Source: Psoroptes ovis
Lineage: Eukaryota; Arthropoda; Arachnida; Sarcoptiformes; Psoroptidae
Length of the DNA: 64,000 nucleotides
Assembly (NCBI GenBank): GCA_002943765.1
Contig: PQWQ01000033.1
Coordinates: forward strand, 191,001-255,000
Reading direction: 5' to 3'
Position numbers and translations under genes: made by a program. Shown here one piece after another: positions 1-10,615 of this stretch. The notes beneath the pieces are model-generated. The model had not been told where the DNA came from, made no database searches, and saw only the letters and a list, made by a program, of their open reading frames with translations. The first letter of the stretch is position 1, and the number at the start of each line of letters is the position of its first letter.

Positions 1-4
1 TTCG

Positions 5-88
5 ATTTGTTTGTCCGTAAAGTTTTTGCCGATTATATCGTATCAAAATCATTGGAAAATCGGCCAAAACTTTTCGGACAACCTAGTA
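5..88. mobile_element. Family 1 MITE copy 1, left/left palindromic type B1
   Basis: Arms ending GTTTTTGCCGAT / ATCGGCCAAAAC around a core shared with copy 40. In the LARS1 intron upstream of 135. Confidence 0.8.
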
Positions 89-134
89 ATTAATTACAAA
101 TGAAATAATTAATTTTAATTCGATCTTCACGCAG

Positions 135-922
135 GAAAATCAAAATAAATTACCTGAAAACAGTTTAATTGCCAGTAAGCTGGCTAAAATACCTGAGCTG
201 AAGAAATATATGAAGAAGGTGATGCCATTTGTTGAATGGCGAAAGGTTAGTTTGGTTCAATTTAATTCAATCATTGTGCCATTCAAATCAATAATAATCA
301 ATCTATTTACATAACACAACAGAAAATGTATCAAACAATGGGCCAAGTGGTTTTCGAAGATTGTTCATCATTCGATGAAATGGCTGTACTACGTGAAAAC
401 TACGATTATTTGTTATCAACATTAGATTTGAATGGGATCCAGTTCTATTATTCAGATGAAAATGCAGCCGATTCGAGAATACAAGAAGAATGTTGCCCGC
501 AAGAGCCATTCATATCGTTTCGTTGCGAGCCATTCGTGCCGATTTCATGTATCAATACCCAACCAATGGTACCGTGTTTTGAAACCCAGGTACCCGTGTA
601 TCAAAATGATGACCTAAGATCATTTGTTGATCGGTTGGCCAAAGAAGTTAAATGTAAAAATGGTAAGAAAAGGACCAGCTTTAATGATTGTGACTGAAAC
701 CTTTTAATTCGAATAGATTCGAGTCGAATACGAATATTACGATATAAAGATCATGAGCTAGGACCACGATGTTTCCCGTCGGAAAATATTTACAATGAAA
801 TCTTGGTACCCATTGAAATGAATGGACGATTGTCCGTGGATTTTGATACAAAATCAATTTCATACGTCGATAATGATACAACCGTTCCTTTGGGCCAACA
901 ACTTGTTTATCAAATCTTATGA
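135..922 (+). CDS. LARS1: Leucyl-tRNA synthetase, cytosolic, C-terminal part
   Basis: Last three coding exons of a gene entering from the left: 135-245, 323-662 and 717-922 (stop TGA 920-922), with GT-AG introns of 77 and 54 nt and frame kept throughout. The product attaches leucine to tRNA-Leu in the cytosol. The joined C-terminus shows the blocks I recognise from animal cytosolic LeuRS: KKYMKKVMPFVEW in the first exon, then IQEECCPQEPF followed by a PFVPIS-INTQP stretch, then LRYKDHELGPRCFP and a final DFD-to-QLVYQIL ending. These belong to the C-terminal tRNA-contacting extension, so the catalytic domain lies outside the window. The intron upstream of 135 holds an inverted-repeat element (5-88). 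The reading frame of exon 2 runs open into the next intron to a stop at 697; that is read-through of the intron, not the real end. Confidence 0.9.
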
Positions 923-950
923 ATCTTATTTTTAAGGAACAAAAGAATTA

Positions 951-956
951 AATAAA
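951..956 (+). promoter_or_regulatory. Poly(A) signal AATAAA of LARS1
   Basis: AATAAA lies 29 nt after the LARS1 stop codon and before the inverted-repeat element at 995. A very short 3' UTR fits the tight convergent spacing with MFAP1. Position and motif only. Confidence 0.5.
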
Positions 957-994
957 ATAAGAATTGAAAATATTTGATTAATAAATTCAAATAT

Positions 995-1076
995 TGTGGT
1001 TGTCCGTAAAGTTGTGACCGATTTTCATGAGCAACTCCGATCGGAGTAAGCGGAGTGAACTTTTCGGACAACCTAA
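995..1076 (+). mobile_element. Family 1 MITE copy 2, type A
   Basis: GTTGTCCGTAAAGTT to AACTTTTCGGACAACCTAA. In the 172-bp gap between the LARS1 and MFAP1 stops, probably MFAP1 3' UTR. Confidence 0.88.
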
Positions 1077-1094
1077 ATACAAACACTTACCCTT

Positions 1095-2669
1095 TCATTT
1101 CTTACGTTTACCTGGCCGCTCGAATGATTGCTTCATACCGCCACCATGTGATTGATGAAATTGAATTGCGTGGACATTATCTTTGGCTGACCATGCTGAA
1201 TCAAATGCCGTAGTATCGACATCAGTCAAATGAGTGTATTTAGTACGGCCAGCACGGCCAAAATTTTTCACTTGCATAACCGACGGTAGATTGGATTTAT
1301 CGAAATGATCATCAAGGGTTGGTTGAGCGAAATCACGCTGAAAAACTTGATCTTCGGTGTCCAGATAGAAGGCGCCACGATGATAATATTTTTGCAAATA
1401 CTTATATTTGCCTTTTTTCTGCTGGTTGGTCACAATACGTGGATTACGTTTCAATTCTTCTTGCCGTTCTTCTTCGGTCATCGACCGTAAACGTTCGATT
1501 TCACGTCGTTCACGGTCACGTTGTTCTTCTTCTTCTTTTTCACGTTTAATACGTCGTAGCTCGCGAACTTTCCATAATTCGAATGCTGTTTCATCATCTT
1601 CATCATCGGTCACAATGGCTGCGATACCTGCGATAATCGATTCTTCTTCAGCTTGAGATTTGTTCTTTTCGCGTTCGATTTCTTCTTGACGACGATCATT
1701 TTCGATCATTTTTAGCGTCGTACGCCGCCGTTCTTCATGGGCAAGTTTCGCTTGTTGTTCGGCGAGCTGGGCCCGTTGACGTTCTGCGGCTTCTTTTTCG
1801 TTGATCGTAATGCGGTCTTTTTTCGAAACGAAAATCGGTTTCAATCGCGGCAGTGCTTCATCTTCGGAATATTCTTCGGATTCGAATTCCGATTCATCAT
1901 CATCTGAATCATCACCATCCGCATCTTCTAGGTCTTCGATACCCGGGTCCTGATTGTCTTTGGCTTCCAATTCTAATTGTGTCATCCGCTGCTTGAGCAA
2001 TGCATGACGATGTTCAATGTCATCATCGTCAACATCTTCATCTTTATCTTCATTATCATCTTCAGCATCGATTACTTCACGGTGGCGATGACGACGCCGT
2101 CTGGCGATAATATCACCATCATCATCTTGTTCCAATTCATGATCAGCTGACTGTTGCTGATCATTCGAATGTTGTTCAATCACTTTTGGTTCGATTGTTT
2201 GACGATATTGTTGCAACCGTCGTTGCCTTGGGTCTTGACTAAGCTTTTCTTCATCCAGCTCGATTGGTGGCTGCTTTCGGCGCATACGAAGACGGACATC
2301 GTCATCATCATCGTACGAATCATCATCTTGGGTCGTTTTATCAGCGTTATTCGATGATAATGTAAATGCCAGCGAGCCATGATGGCGATCCTTAAGACTT
2401 GGTAGAATTTTTCGGTCTTTTCGATTGAATTCATCATCATCTGAATCATCGTCGGATTGATTATCACTACGTCGATCATCTGACCCGTCAGATTCATCGG
2501 AATAAATTTTGGTTTCATTCAAAAATTTCGGCTTTCGACCAGTGACATATCGCTGGACTTTGACTTTTTGCATTGTTATTTCACCTTTTTCATTACGGAC
2601 CGGTACGGCACCCAATGGTCTCGATGATGATGATGATGGAATCGGGGCCGATGATTGTTTGGAGGCCAT
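1095..2669 (-). CDS. MFAP1: MFAP1 homolog, spliceosome-associated
   Basis: Single-exon ORF of 524 residues. MFAP1 is a nuclear pre-mRNA splicing factor of the activated spliceosome that contacts PRP38. The N-terminus carries the family signature GAVPVRNEKGEITMQKVKVQR (about residues 19-40). The middle is a long acidic and then charged coiled-coil region, with the family block RLKPIFVSKKDR-T. The C-terminal 107 residues (418-524) hold the conserved GKYKYLQKYYHRGAF, then PTLDDHF, VMQVKNFGRAGRTKYTHL-D-DTT and FERP. It is longer than vertebrate MFAP1 (about 440), mostly through extra Asp/Glu-rich sequence. The start is the first Met of the frame and is followed directly by the conserved block. 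It converges on LARS1 with 172 bp between stop codons. An inverted-repeat element begins 18 nt past this stop and so probably lies in its 3' UTR. Confidence 0.93.
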   Translation of the reverse strand: MASKQSSAPIPSSSSSRPLGAVPVRNEKGEITMQKVKVQRYVTGRKPKFLNETKIYSDESDGSDDRRSDNQSDDDSDDDEFNRKDRKILPSLKDRHHGSLAFTLSSNNADKTTQDDDSYDDDDDVRLRMRRKQPPIELDEEKLSQDPRQRRLQQYRQTIEPKVIEQHSNDQQQSADHELEQDDDGDIIARRRRHRHREVIDAEDDNEDKDEDVDDDDIEHRHALLKQRMTQLELEAKDNQDPGIEDLEDADGDDSDDDESEFESEEYSEDEALPRLKPIFVSKKDRITINEKEAAERQRAQLAEQQAKLAHEERRRTTLKMIENDRRQEEIEREKNKSQAEEESIIAGIAAIVTDDEDDETAFELWKVRELRRIKREKEEEEQRDRERREIERLRSMTEEERQEELKRNPRIVTNQQKKGKYKYLQKYYHRGAFYLDTEDQVFQRDFAQPTLDDHFDKSNLPSVMQVKNFGRAGRTKYTHLTDVDTTAFDSAWSAKDNVHAIQFHQSHGGGMKQSFERPGKRKK

Positions 2670-3051
2670 GTTTATTGATGGTGATGAAATGAATTGATTT
2701 AAACTGCTTTAAAATAAATTTCAAATTGAAAAAACATATGATTTCGAGTTCGAAAATTTTTGGTGCCGTACACAAAGGACGTATCGGAGAAAATTTCTGG
2801 AAAGAAATTTTTTTTCTCGGGAAATTTTCTGGCAAATTTCTTCAAATTTAAATTGTCTTGATTTTTCAAAATGTCTTGAGAGAGTCTCTCTTACATCAAT
2901 GATATTTCTTTCAAATCGGTACGTGTTTATTTTGGAAATTATTATTCAATCATCTGAGTCAATACGGAAATACAAAGGAAAACAACAGTAAAATCGTTCG
3001 AAATGGATTTTTTTTTTGTTTTTTGAAAAAATGTGAAACAATCGAAAAATA

Positions 3052-3132
3052 TTAGGTTGTCCTAAAAATTCATGCCGCTTAATCCGATAGAGTTGCTCAT
3101 GAAAATCGGCCAGAACTTTTTGGACAACCTAA
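3052..3132 (-). mobile_element. Family 1 MITE copy 3, type A
   Basis: TTAGGTTGTCC to GGACAACCTAA with TA on each side (3050-3051, 3133-3134). Intergenic. Confidence 0.9.
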
Positions 3133-3495
3133 TAAATAATTTGGATTGATTTCAAACGGATAAACAATTGAATTGAATTGAATCGAATTAAAACAATTGA
3201 AATCATCAAATACAGGCTCAATGGATTCATCAATCAATGTATGCATTGATCGCTGAGATTTTCATTGCAATCAAACAATTAATCATTAATTGATTTCGAG
3301 CCTTTAAAATTCGATTGAATGTGGGTTGATATCATGGACCATACAATTGTTGATTACTTTATTTGGATTTGACTCCATATTTTCTCTGAATACCATTTTT
3401 CATACAAAGAGCCAACCAGCAAAAAAAAAAAAAAAAAACGAAATCGGATATAAAATAAAATTCAATTTCACAAATCGTCGGATTCAATGATTGTT

Positions 3496-3578
3496 TTAAG
3501 CTGTCCGAAAAGTTCATTCCGCTTAATCACCGATAGAGTAGCTCATGAAAATCGGTCAGAACTTTCCGGACAATCTAA
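3496..3578 (-). mobile_element. Family 1 MITE copy 4, type A
   Basis: TTAAGCTGTCCGAAAAGTT to AACTTTCCGGACAATCTAA, followed by TA. Intergenic. Confidence 0.88.
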
Positions 3579-3944
3579 TACATTTGTTCGTACAATGATG
3601 ATGATGATGATGACCTGTGAAAAATGTGTTTGTGAAGAAATCGAAATATCTTAAATCATATATATTCATATGAGACTGGTGGTCAGTCAGTCAGTCAGCC
3701 GACCAGCCACCAGCCACTCATCCGATGACCTCTTTTCGCAGCTTTCTCATCTCTTCGACAGACAAAAATCATCAAATCAGCTGGACAGGAGAGAGAGCCA
3801 ATGATGCTTTGGATGTGTGCACCTACAAATGTGTATTGTCATTGCTTGGTGGCCATTACTTTATGTTACCAACAATCACCAATAACGACGGGCAAATTGA
3901 TTTGAAACAAACAACGAAACAAATTGAAATTATTGAAAAAATAT

Positions 3945-4026
3945 TTAGGTTGTCCGAAAAGTTCATTCGGCTTAATCACCGATAGAGTTGTTCATGAAAA
4001 TTGGCCAAAACTTTTCGGACAATGTA
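3945..4026 (-). mobile_element. Family 1 MITE copy 5, type A
   Basis: TTAGGTTGTCCGAAAAGTT to AACTTTTCGGACAATGTAA. Intergenic. Confidence 0.88.
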
Positions 4027-4199
4027 ATATATTTCAATTACAGCTTCAATCAAACGATGATTTTGAATATTTACAAATCGCACCGGAAATTTTCATATTT
4101 GTTTCCCTTCATCCTAATCATCATTCATAAATAAATTTTGAAAATTTCTCATATTTTTAAATGAATGAGGAGATTTAGGACAAACAAGGAACGAATATA

Positions 4200-4278
4200 T
4201 TAGGTTGTCCCATAAGTTCTTGCCGTTTTTCGAATGAAAAAAAATTAAAAAACGGCAAGAACTTATGGGACAACCTAA
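4200..4278. mobile_element. Family 1 MITE copy 6, type C
   Basis: Perfect 31-bp arms starting TTAGGTTGTCCCATAAGTTC around an A-rich loop, TA on both sides. Differs from types A/B by CCCATAAGTTC in place of CCGAAAAGTT. Confidence 0.93.
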
Positions 4279-4751
4279 TATTTTGTACAAAATCGATTGT
4301 CTTTATTTCAATGATTTCATCATGACATTTGAATTACATTGAATCAATGGATGAAAATGAAAATAGACAAGATATTATATGGCCTTTGGCCACCAAAAAA
4401 AAAGACGGCGAAATTTATCTCATATTAAACATGAACCAGTCAATATCATATTCATCTATTGATCAATTGAATAAGACGATCAATAAATCAATGAAGTTGT
4501 TTGATATGATACAAATTAAATTATAAAAAATGAAATAATAAATGAAATGATACATTTTATCATTTTTGACCTCGGGGACAAATTAATTTCCCGATAAATT
4601 CATTTTTACCATTTTTGTATTTTGTTGTTACATTATTGTATTACTGCTTTAGTTTAGCTGATTATCATTTGGCGACTGGATTAAATAATAAATGATGAAG
4701 CCGCTCAGAACGATCATCGAGTATTTCCGAACACGTGAAAAAATGAATATA

Positions 4752-4834
4752 TTGTAGGTTGTCCGAAAAGTTCTCGCCGAATTTCAAAGTGCCTTTTTGA
4801 AGAACAGGCGGGTATGAACTTTTCGGACAACCTC
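4752..4834. mobile_element. Family 1 MITE copy 7, variant interior
   Basis: GTAGGTTGTCCGAAAAGTTC to GAACTTTTCGGACAACCTC; the interior does not match types A, B or C. Confidence 0.8.
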
Positions 4835-4995
4835 AAAATACGAATATATTTCGAACAAATTCAAATTCGATAATAGAATTTAAGCCTAAAACTTCGAAAT
4901 TTCCGCCAACAAACACGTGGCTGTGCGAATATATATTTACATGGAAAATTCAAAATCAAAACCTTTGAAAAATCCACAATCGAATATTCATCCAA

Positions 4996-6228
4996 ATGGC
5001 TAATTCACCACAACAACAGCAGCAACTGCAACCAACACAATTATCATTGTTGGACCATGATTCATTACTGAAATTTGAAAAAATTTACTCCGAAACTGAA
5101 TACCTTTATGAACAATATTCAAGGTACAGCGCGGACCTTGCGGAACATGGCCGTTTACAACAATTGTTCAGTGATTATCGCCAGTATTTCACCGTTGATT
5201 CAAGTTATGATTATTTGGATCTGATTTGTCGAACGTTTGAAAATACTATAGCCTCTGATCTTTCGTTGGTCTATGTGAACGACATCAACTATGATTATCA
5301 TTTTTTCGGTGATTTACATGGTAGTTTTAGTGATATGGCCAATATTAGGGCCCGATTTTTTACGGCGAATCGTAGCCATTCGATGGATCCTATGGATTAT
5401 CCAAAAAGGATTCGATTATCAATAACCAATGGACACTATATATTTCTCGGTGATTATGTAGATCGTGGTATTCATAGCTTTGAAATCATTTTGTATTTAT
5501 TTCTGCTGAAAATTATTTACCCTGGAAATTTTACCATATTACGTGGTAATCATGAATTTGCCGATATGAATCGACAATCATTTCGGCAAGAATTACGTTG
5601 GAAATTTGGTTCACTGCAAGGTAGCCATATTTGGTCGCGTATTAACCGTTCATTTGGTTACCTGGCATACGCTGCGATTGTTTGTCAAAATATATTCTGC
5701 TGCCATGGTGGCATTCCAAAGCATTTGAGGTCTATGGAACAAATTGAACAAATACCAAAGCACCTTCGGGAAGTCGGTGAAGATAATAGTATTGAATTTC
5801 AATTAGTTTGGAATGATTTCTATACCAGTGATTTGATGGCATCGAATGAATATGATCGTGAACCACGTTATTTCTCCCGAAATTTACTACGTGGCGCTGG
5901 TTTCGTAATCGGGCCACGTGGTTGTCAAAGATTTTTTCGAAGATTCAAGTTGAAATATATTGTACGTGCACATCAATTTCCAGCAAGTGAAATTGAAGGT
6001 TATGACCATATGCATGTGGCTAATGGTGATATTTTCACACTGTTTTCAAATTCAAGTTTTCTTGGTGCCGGAACGAAGAATAACACGGCATTCCTGTATA
6101 TTTCAATTGTCAATCAACAGCTGATCATATATCCATTGATTGAAAAACTTGATGATTTTTTCAATCAAAGTGAACTGTTTGAAACCAATAATGATGAACT
6201 GGTTGCAATGAAAAATCGACATTTTTAA
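4996..6228 (+). CDS. Divergent, intronless PPP-family Ser/Thr phosphatase
   Basis: Uninterrupted ORF of 410 residues. It has the metal-binding and catalytic motifs of PPP phosphatases in order: GDLHG (105-109), GDYVDRG (152-158), GNHE (184-187), HGG (237-239) and RAHQ (324-327). This predicts a two-metal protein Ser/Thr phosphatase. It resembles PP1-like enzymes in the RAHQ region, but the usual SAPNY motif reads FTLFSNSSFLG, and LLWSDP reads LVWNDFY. The N-terminal 90 residues are Gln-rich and then unlike PP1. The absence of introns, unlike neighbouring multi-exon genes, fits a retrocopy; fast-evolving intronless PP1-like copies with male-biased expression are known in flies. All catalytic residues remain, so activity is plausible. 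A poly(A) signal follows at 6336. I cannot assign an ortholog. Confidence 0.88.
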   Translation: MANSPQQQQQLQPTQLSLLDHDSLLKFEKIYSETEYLYEQYSRYSADLAEHGRLQQLFSDYRQYFTVDSSYDYLDLICRTFENTIASDLSLVYVNDINYDYHFFGDLHGSFSDMANIRARFFTANRSHSMDPMDYPKRIRLSITNGHYIFLGDYVDRGIHSFEIILYLFLLKIIYPGNFTILRGNHEFADMNRQSFRQELRWKFGSLQGSHIWSRINRSFGYLAYAAIVCQNIFCCHGGIPKHLRSMEQIEQIPKHLREVGEDNSIEFQLVWNDFYTSDLMASNEYDREPRYFSRNLLRGAGFVIGPRGCQRFFRRFKLKYIVRAHQFPASEIEGYDHMHVANGDIFTLFSNSSFLGAGTKNNTAFLYISIVNQQLIIYPLIEKLDDFFNQSELFETNNDELVAMKNRHF

Positions 6229-6335
6229 ATGGACGACCCCCGGCGAAGAATCATTAGAATCATGTCTCAAAGTACCCGAATTCAACCAAGAATTAAAATA
6301 ATTTAAATAATTCAAATAATTAAACAATTTCAACC

Positions 6336-6341
6336 AATAAA
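6336..6341 (+). promoter_or_regulatory. Poly(A) signal AATAAA of the phosphatase gene
   Basis: AATAAA about 108 nt after the phosphatase stop, in AT-rich sequence. Motif and position only. Confidence 0.4.
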
Positions 6342-6567
6342 CCTGTCAATTTCATTTTAAATTTCAAAATTTCCATGTCAATCAATCGATTTAAATGATT
6401 AAATCAAATCATCATCGACTATATCGATCACCAAAATACACCTGTGTGTGTGCGAAACATGGATATGGCCCAAGTGAAACAATCGATTAATCGAATTAAT
6501 TATAAATTATTCAATAATAAGGCTTGAAGCAACAAGGATTGAAAAATTAATCAATTTACATCGTTTA

Positions 6568-6649
6568 TTTGCTTGTCCGAAAAGTTCATTCGGCTTAATC
6601 TGGATAGAGTTGTTCATGAAAATCGGCCAGAACTTTTCGGACAATCTAA
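6568..6649 (-). mobile_element. Family 1 MITE copy 8, type A
   Basis: TTTGCTTGTCCGAAAAGTT to AACTTTTCGGACAATCTAA. Downstream of the phosphatase gene. Confidence 0.88.
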
Positions 6650-6827
6650 TATTATTGTTTGATTGTTGCTGTATATTTTCTATGGAAGAAAATTGATATT
6701 TCATATTTTTCATATTTAATAAATGAAATAATAATGATAACCTTTGATTAACAACAAGACAACAACAAAGATTTGAGTATTATTTTCAATATGATAATCA
6801 TTTATGATCAAATCATTGATTATCATA

Positions 6828-6910
6828 TTAGGCTGTACGGAAAGTTTTGGCCAATTTTAATGAACAACTCTATCGGTGATCAGGCGGAATGAACTTTTCG
6901 GACAACCAAA
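6828..6910 (+). mobile_element. Family 1 MITE copy 9, type A
   Basis: TTAGGCTGTACGGAAAGTT to AACTTTTCGGACAACC, TA on both sides. Confidence 0.88.
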
Positions 6911-7316
6911 TATTATCATTATGATTATTATGAAATGAATATTGATTGATTGATTGATTCCAAACTCAATTCAAAACGAATGAAAACAAAGTAAAAAGTC
7001 GAAATATACATTTCTACGATCATCAATCAAATATTATCAAACAAACAAACAGCAGAAATCAATGAAATCAAATATGAATTGATTATTCGTGTGTTTTCGT
7101 ATATTTATTCAATCAATGAATGACTGAATCGGAAGCTGTAATTATCATCAGCAGCATTATTTGATTCAAATAAAATCAAATGTATTTCGAATGAGGAGAA
7201 AATTGCTGCTGCATCGAAAGTTTTGCTGCATTCAAACTGCATGTAAATCAATATATTCGTCGTCGCTTGAAATCTCGAGCTAATTTTGCTTGTTTTATTA
7301 TCAGTGGCAAACATTA

Positions 7317-7397
7317 TTAGATTGTCCAAAAAGTTCTGGCCGATTTTCATCAGCAACTCTATAGGATTGAGTGGAATGAACTTTCCGGACAACCTTC
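7317..7397 (+). mobile_element. Family 1 MITE copy 10, type A
   Basis: TTAGATTGTCCAAAAAGTT to AACTTTCCGGACAACCTT. Confidence 0.87.
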
Positions 7398-8187
7398 ATA
7401 CATTTTAATTAAAACATTTTAATTTTAAATTTTTATAATTAATTTAATGGATTTGTTTTCAATTCGAATGATATTTGTAAAAATTTACATTCAATTCAAC
7501 TATGTATGTTTCAACCAAAAATGCATATCTCTTTCTTTGAAATGAAACAAACTGGAAACATTTGAAACATTTGTATCATTCAAATACAAAAGCAAGCAGG
7601 GACGGACTATATTAAGCTAATTTCAATAATTTGCCCTCAAGCATCATTATCTCGGTTTAATTAATTAATTCATCGGAAAAATCTTCAACGGCATTATTTT
7701 CCTTTATTTCCCATGGAGAAATTTGAAATGCACTGATTCAATTATTTCAATCCAAACATTATTGGAAATGGGTCCCTCAAATTTCAAAATTTTCAAAGTT
7801 TTTCAAATGTTTTCAAATTTTGAAAATTTCCAGGGTCTCATCTCGATCACAATAATTATCGAAGAAGAAAAATTCAAAACAATTCTTAGCCAATTTAAAC
7901 AAACAAAAACAAGTAAACAAAGTAAATAAATGAATAAATTATTTTGAATAATTTGACATATTTGTATTTGTATTTGTCAAATACACACACACACACACAG
8001 ATACATATAAAACATATGTCATTCAATATTGAATGCCGACATAATGAAATATAAATCATTTTAATTAAAAATACTTGAAAAACTTAAGAAATCGAGGATT
8101 CTATTTTTATCAAGTAAAGGATCGTATATTAAATAAGTAAATAATAAATGAGAATAATTAAAAAATCAATTAAAATCTATGAATGTA

Positions 8188-8270
8188 TTAGGCTGTCCGG
8201 AAAGTTCATTCAGCTTAATCTCGATAGAGTTGTTCATTGAAAATCGGCCAAAACTTTACGGACAACCTAA
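8188..8270 (-). mobile_element. Family 1 MITE copy 11, type A
   Basis: TTAGGCTGTCCGGAAAGTT to AACTTTACGGACAACCTAA, preceded by TA. Confidence 0.88.
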
Positions 8271-8663
8271 CAAATAATAATAAAATCTGAAATAGATCTG
8301 AAATCTTGTATCTAGTTCAATTTGTAACTGATTGATCAATTCAATTGATTCGATTGATTGATTGATCATTATATTCAATAAATCAACAAAACAAGAACAT
8401 AAATACAACTAAAAATAACAAACATATTCGATTAATTAAATCAAAATGAGCTCAAAAAACAAATCTTAAATCTTGAATAATTCAAAGGCTAAATCCTTAA
8501 AACTGAAATTCAAAAACTAAATCATCATCAGGCATTGATGAGCATAGTATTATTCAAATATTGGAAAATATTCATGATCTTTTATAGTTGTTAATTGATT
8601 GAACAATTATAATAATCTTAATTATTGCCATCATGATTATTACAATTGTTTCAAGTGATATAT

Positions 8664-8745
8664 TTGGGTTGTCCCGAAAGTTTTGGCCTATTTTTGATGA
8701 GCAACTCTATCGGATTAAGCGGCATGAACTTTTCGGACAACTTAA
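8664..8745 (+). mobile_element. Family 1 MITE copy 12, type A
   Basis: TTGGGTTGTCCCGAAAGTT to AACTTTTCGGACAACTTAA, followed by TA. Confidence 0.88.
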
Positions 8746-9071
8746 TAATACAAGTGATATTTACTTAACTATCAATATCAATATATTGGCTCATTAAGAT
8801 AATATGTGTTGGTGTTCAATGATACGTCTCACAGAAGCACAGTTAATTTTTAGCATTAAGTTAACTGTTTTCAACGTTATAGAAAATTCATAATTCAAAA
8901 AATGAATCAAATCATCAACTTTGACAACTTGGTGGCATCAAATTAGTCCAAAAAAAAAAAAAAAAAAAAAAGACAGAGAGGGCTTTAATTGCCATCATAA
9001 TAATAATATCATCATCATCATTCGTATTAAGAAATGTATGCCAACAACAACTTGAAATATACTCGTTTATA

Positions 9072-9151
9072 TTGGGTTGTCCGAAAAGTTTTTGCCGATT
9101 TTCAAATGTTTTTCAATCATTAAATCGGCAAAAACTTTCAGGACAACCTAA
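9072..9151. mobile_element. Family 1 MITE copy 13, palindromic type B2
   Basis: TTGGGTTGTCCGAAAAGTT with GCCGATTT / AAATCGGC arms; interior shared with copy 37. TA on both sides. Confidence 0.9.
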
Positions 9152-9639
9152 TATATTTACATAAATAATCCTTTCAAATTTTCAAATTGAAAATTTGAAA
9201 ATTCCAAGTCGAAATTTGAAAATTCAAAATTTCAAAAATTTTCAAATAATAAACAACAAAGTCATTATTTAATAATCGTTTGACATAAGACAGATGATTT
9301 CATTCCTGTTATTTATTCACATTTGTCAACACAATTTATTACAATGATGTTAATCGAAATATGAGAAAATATATTTCATTTCAACAAATTCAATTCAATT
9401 CAAGTCAATTCAATTATTATTTAATAATTGAATATTCGAATGATTGATTCAAATATACAAATAATACGAATAAATATAATACGAAAAACCATCAAATAAC
9501 AATAATAAATAATAAAAGTCAATTTCATTTCTTCAAATATTTATTGACAAATATCGGGGAGAAATATCGGAGAAATAAATAAGAAAATATTTCGTGGAAT
9601 CGTAATTGTGAAATTGAAAAATGAATTGAATGGAAGGTA

Positions 9640-9720
9640 TTAGCCTGTCCGAAAAGTTCATTCGGCTTCGATCAATAGAGTTGCTCATGAAAATCAGCCA
9701 GAACTTTTCGGACAATCTAA
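9640..9720 (-). mobile_element. Family 1 MITE copy 14, type A
   Basis: TTAGCCTGTCCGAAAAGTT to AACTTTTCGGACAATCTAA, TA on both sides. Confidence 0.88.
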
Positions 9721-10017
9721 TATAAACACAAACATCGGACAACAATTTCTCTTGTTTTTGTTTGAAAATTGTTTGTGTGTGTGTGTTTGTGTTTAGATCA
9801 AACACAATGCAAATACATACCAAAACATTCAAAAACACAAATAAATGGACAGATAAACATCGATTCAAAATATTGTTTTATTGGATTGTATTGTATTATT
9901 TGATCGTATTGTCCCCAACGACAATTTGAAAATTTCGATGAAAAATTTTTCATCGAAATGAATAAGAAGAAATGTCTTTGTGTATTAAACGAAAATTCCA
10001 TTTGTCAATTGATATAT

Positions 10018-10099
10018 TTTGAGGTCGGCCCAAAAGTTTTGGCCGATTTTCATATGCAACTCTATTGACTAAGCGGAATGAACTTCTCGGACAACCTAA
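10018..10099 (+). mobile_element. Family 1 MITE copy 15, type A
   Basis: TTGAGGTCGGCCCAAAAGTT to AACTTCTCGGACAACCTAA; left end decayed. Confidence 0.82.
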
Positions 10100-10531
10100 A
10101 TATTATTGATATCAAATGCAATAATATGAAATAATTGAATACACACACATTCCTATTACATAAGAATGCATAAATTCATTTTGTAATTCCTTTGAATTTC
10201 TTAATATTAATACTTTCAATTTCGTTTGATTTGATCAAAATCAACGAAATAAAACGAAAAATAAAGAAATTTCAAATGGGAAATGTGAAATAATAAGACA
10301 TGAAGGTACAAATACAAATACGATGTTATGTAATTCATTATTATTACCATTGAAATTGAAATAATAAATAGGAATAAAATTACACAAAATTTGACATTTG
10401 ATATTTTTGGGTTCACATATTTATCAATATTATTTGGTTTTTATTTATTAGAAGAATTGAAATGTTTATTTAATCATTTATTCGATGTGTTTGTGTGTGT
10501 TCACATATCATTAATAAACCTTGTTAATATA

Positions 10532-10615
10532 ATAGGTTGTCCGTAAAGTTTTGGCCGATTTTCGATGAACAATTCTACTGAGATTAAGCGGCATAAGACT
10601 TTTCGGACAACCTAA
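10532..10615 (+). mobile_element. Family 1 MITE copy 16, type A
   Basis: ATAGGTTGTCCGTAAAGTT to GACTTTTCGGACAACCTAA, TA on the right. Confidence 0.88.

Larger units (their letters stand above)
2670..4995. other. Intergenic region with five inverted-repeat elements
   Basis: Space between the divergent MFAP1 and phosphatase genes. It holds five mariner-like short elements (3052, 3496, 3945, 4200, 4752), an A-run near 3420-3438 and a GAT-type microsatellite near 3596-3613. Small open frames at 3725-3985 and 4329-4526 show no recognisable domain, and the first runs into a repeat. No gene is supported here; the promoters of both flanking genes must lie inside it. Confidence 0.6.

Noticed and set aside
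326..697. Continuous frame to a stop at 697 as the LARS1 end
   Set aside because: A GT donor at 663 and AG at 715-716 join to an exon that restores the known C-terminal blocks of LeuRS.
3725..3985. 86-residue open frame, possible small gene
   Set aside because: Its last part runs into family 1 copy 5, it has no recognisable domain, and no splice partner restores a longer protein.
4329..4526. 65-residue open frame
   Set aside because: AT-rich, low complexity, no domain and no supporting signals; length is expected by chance in this window.
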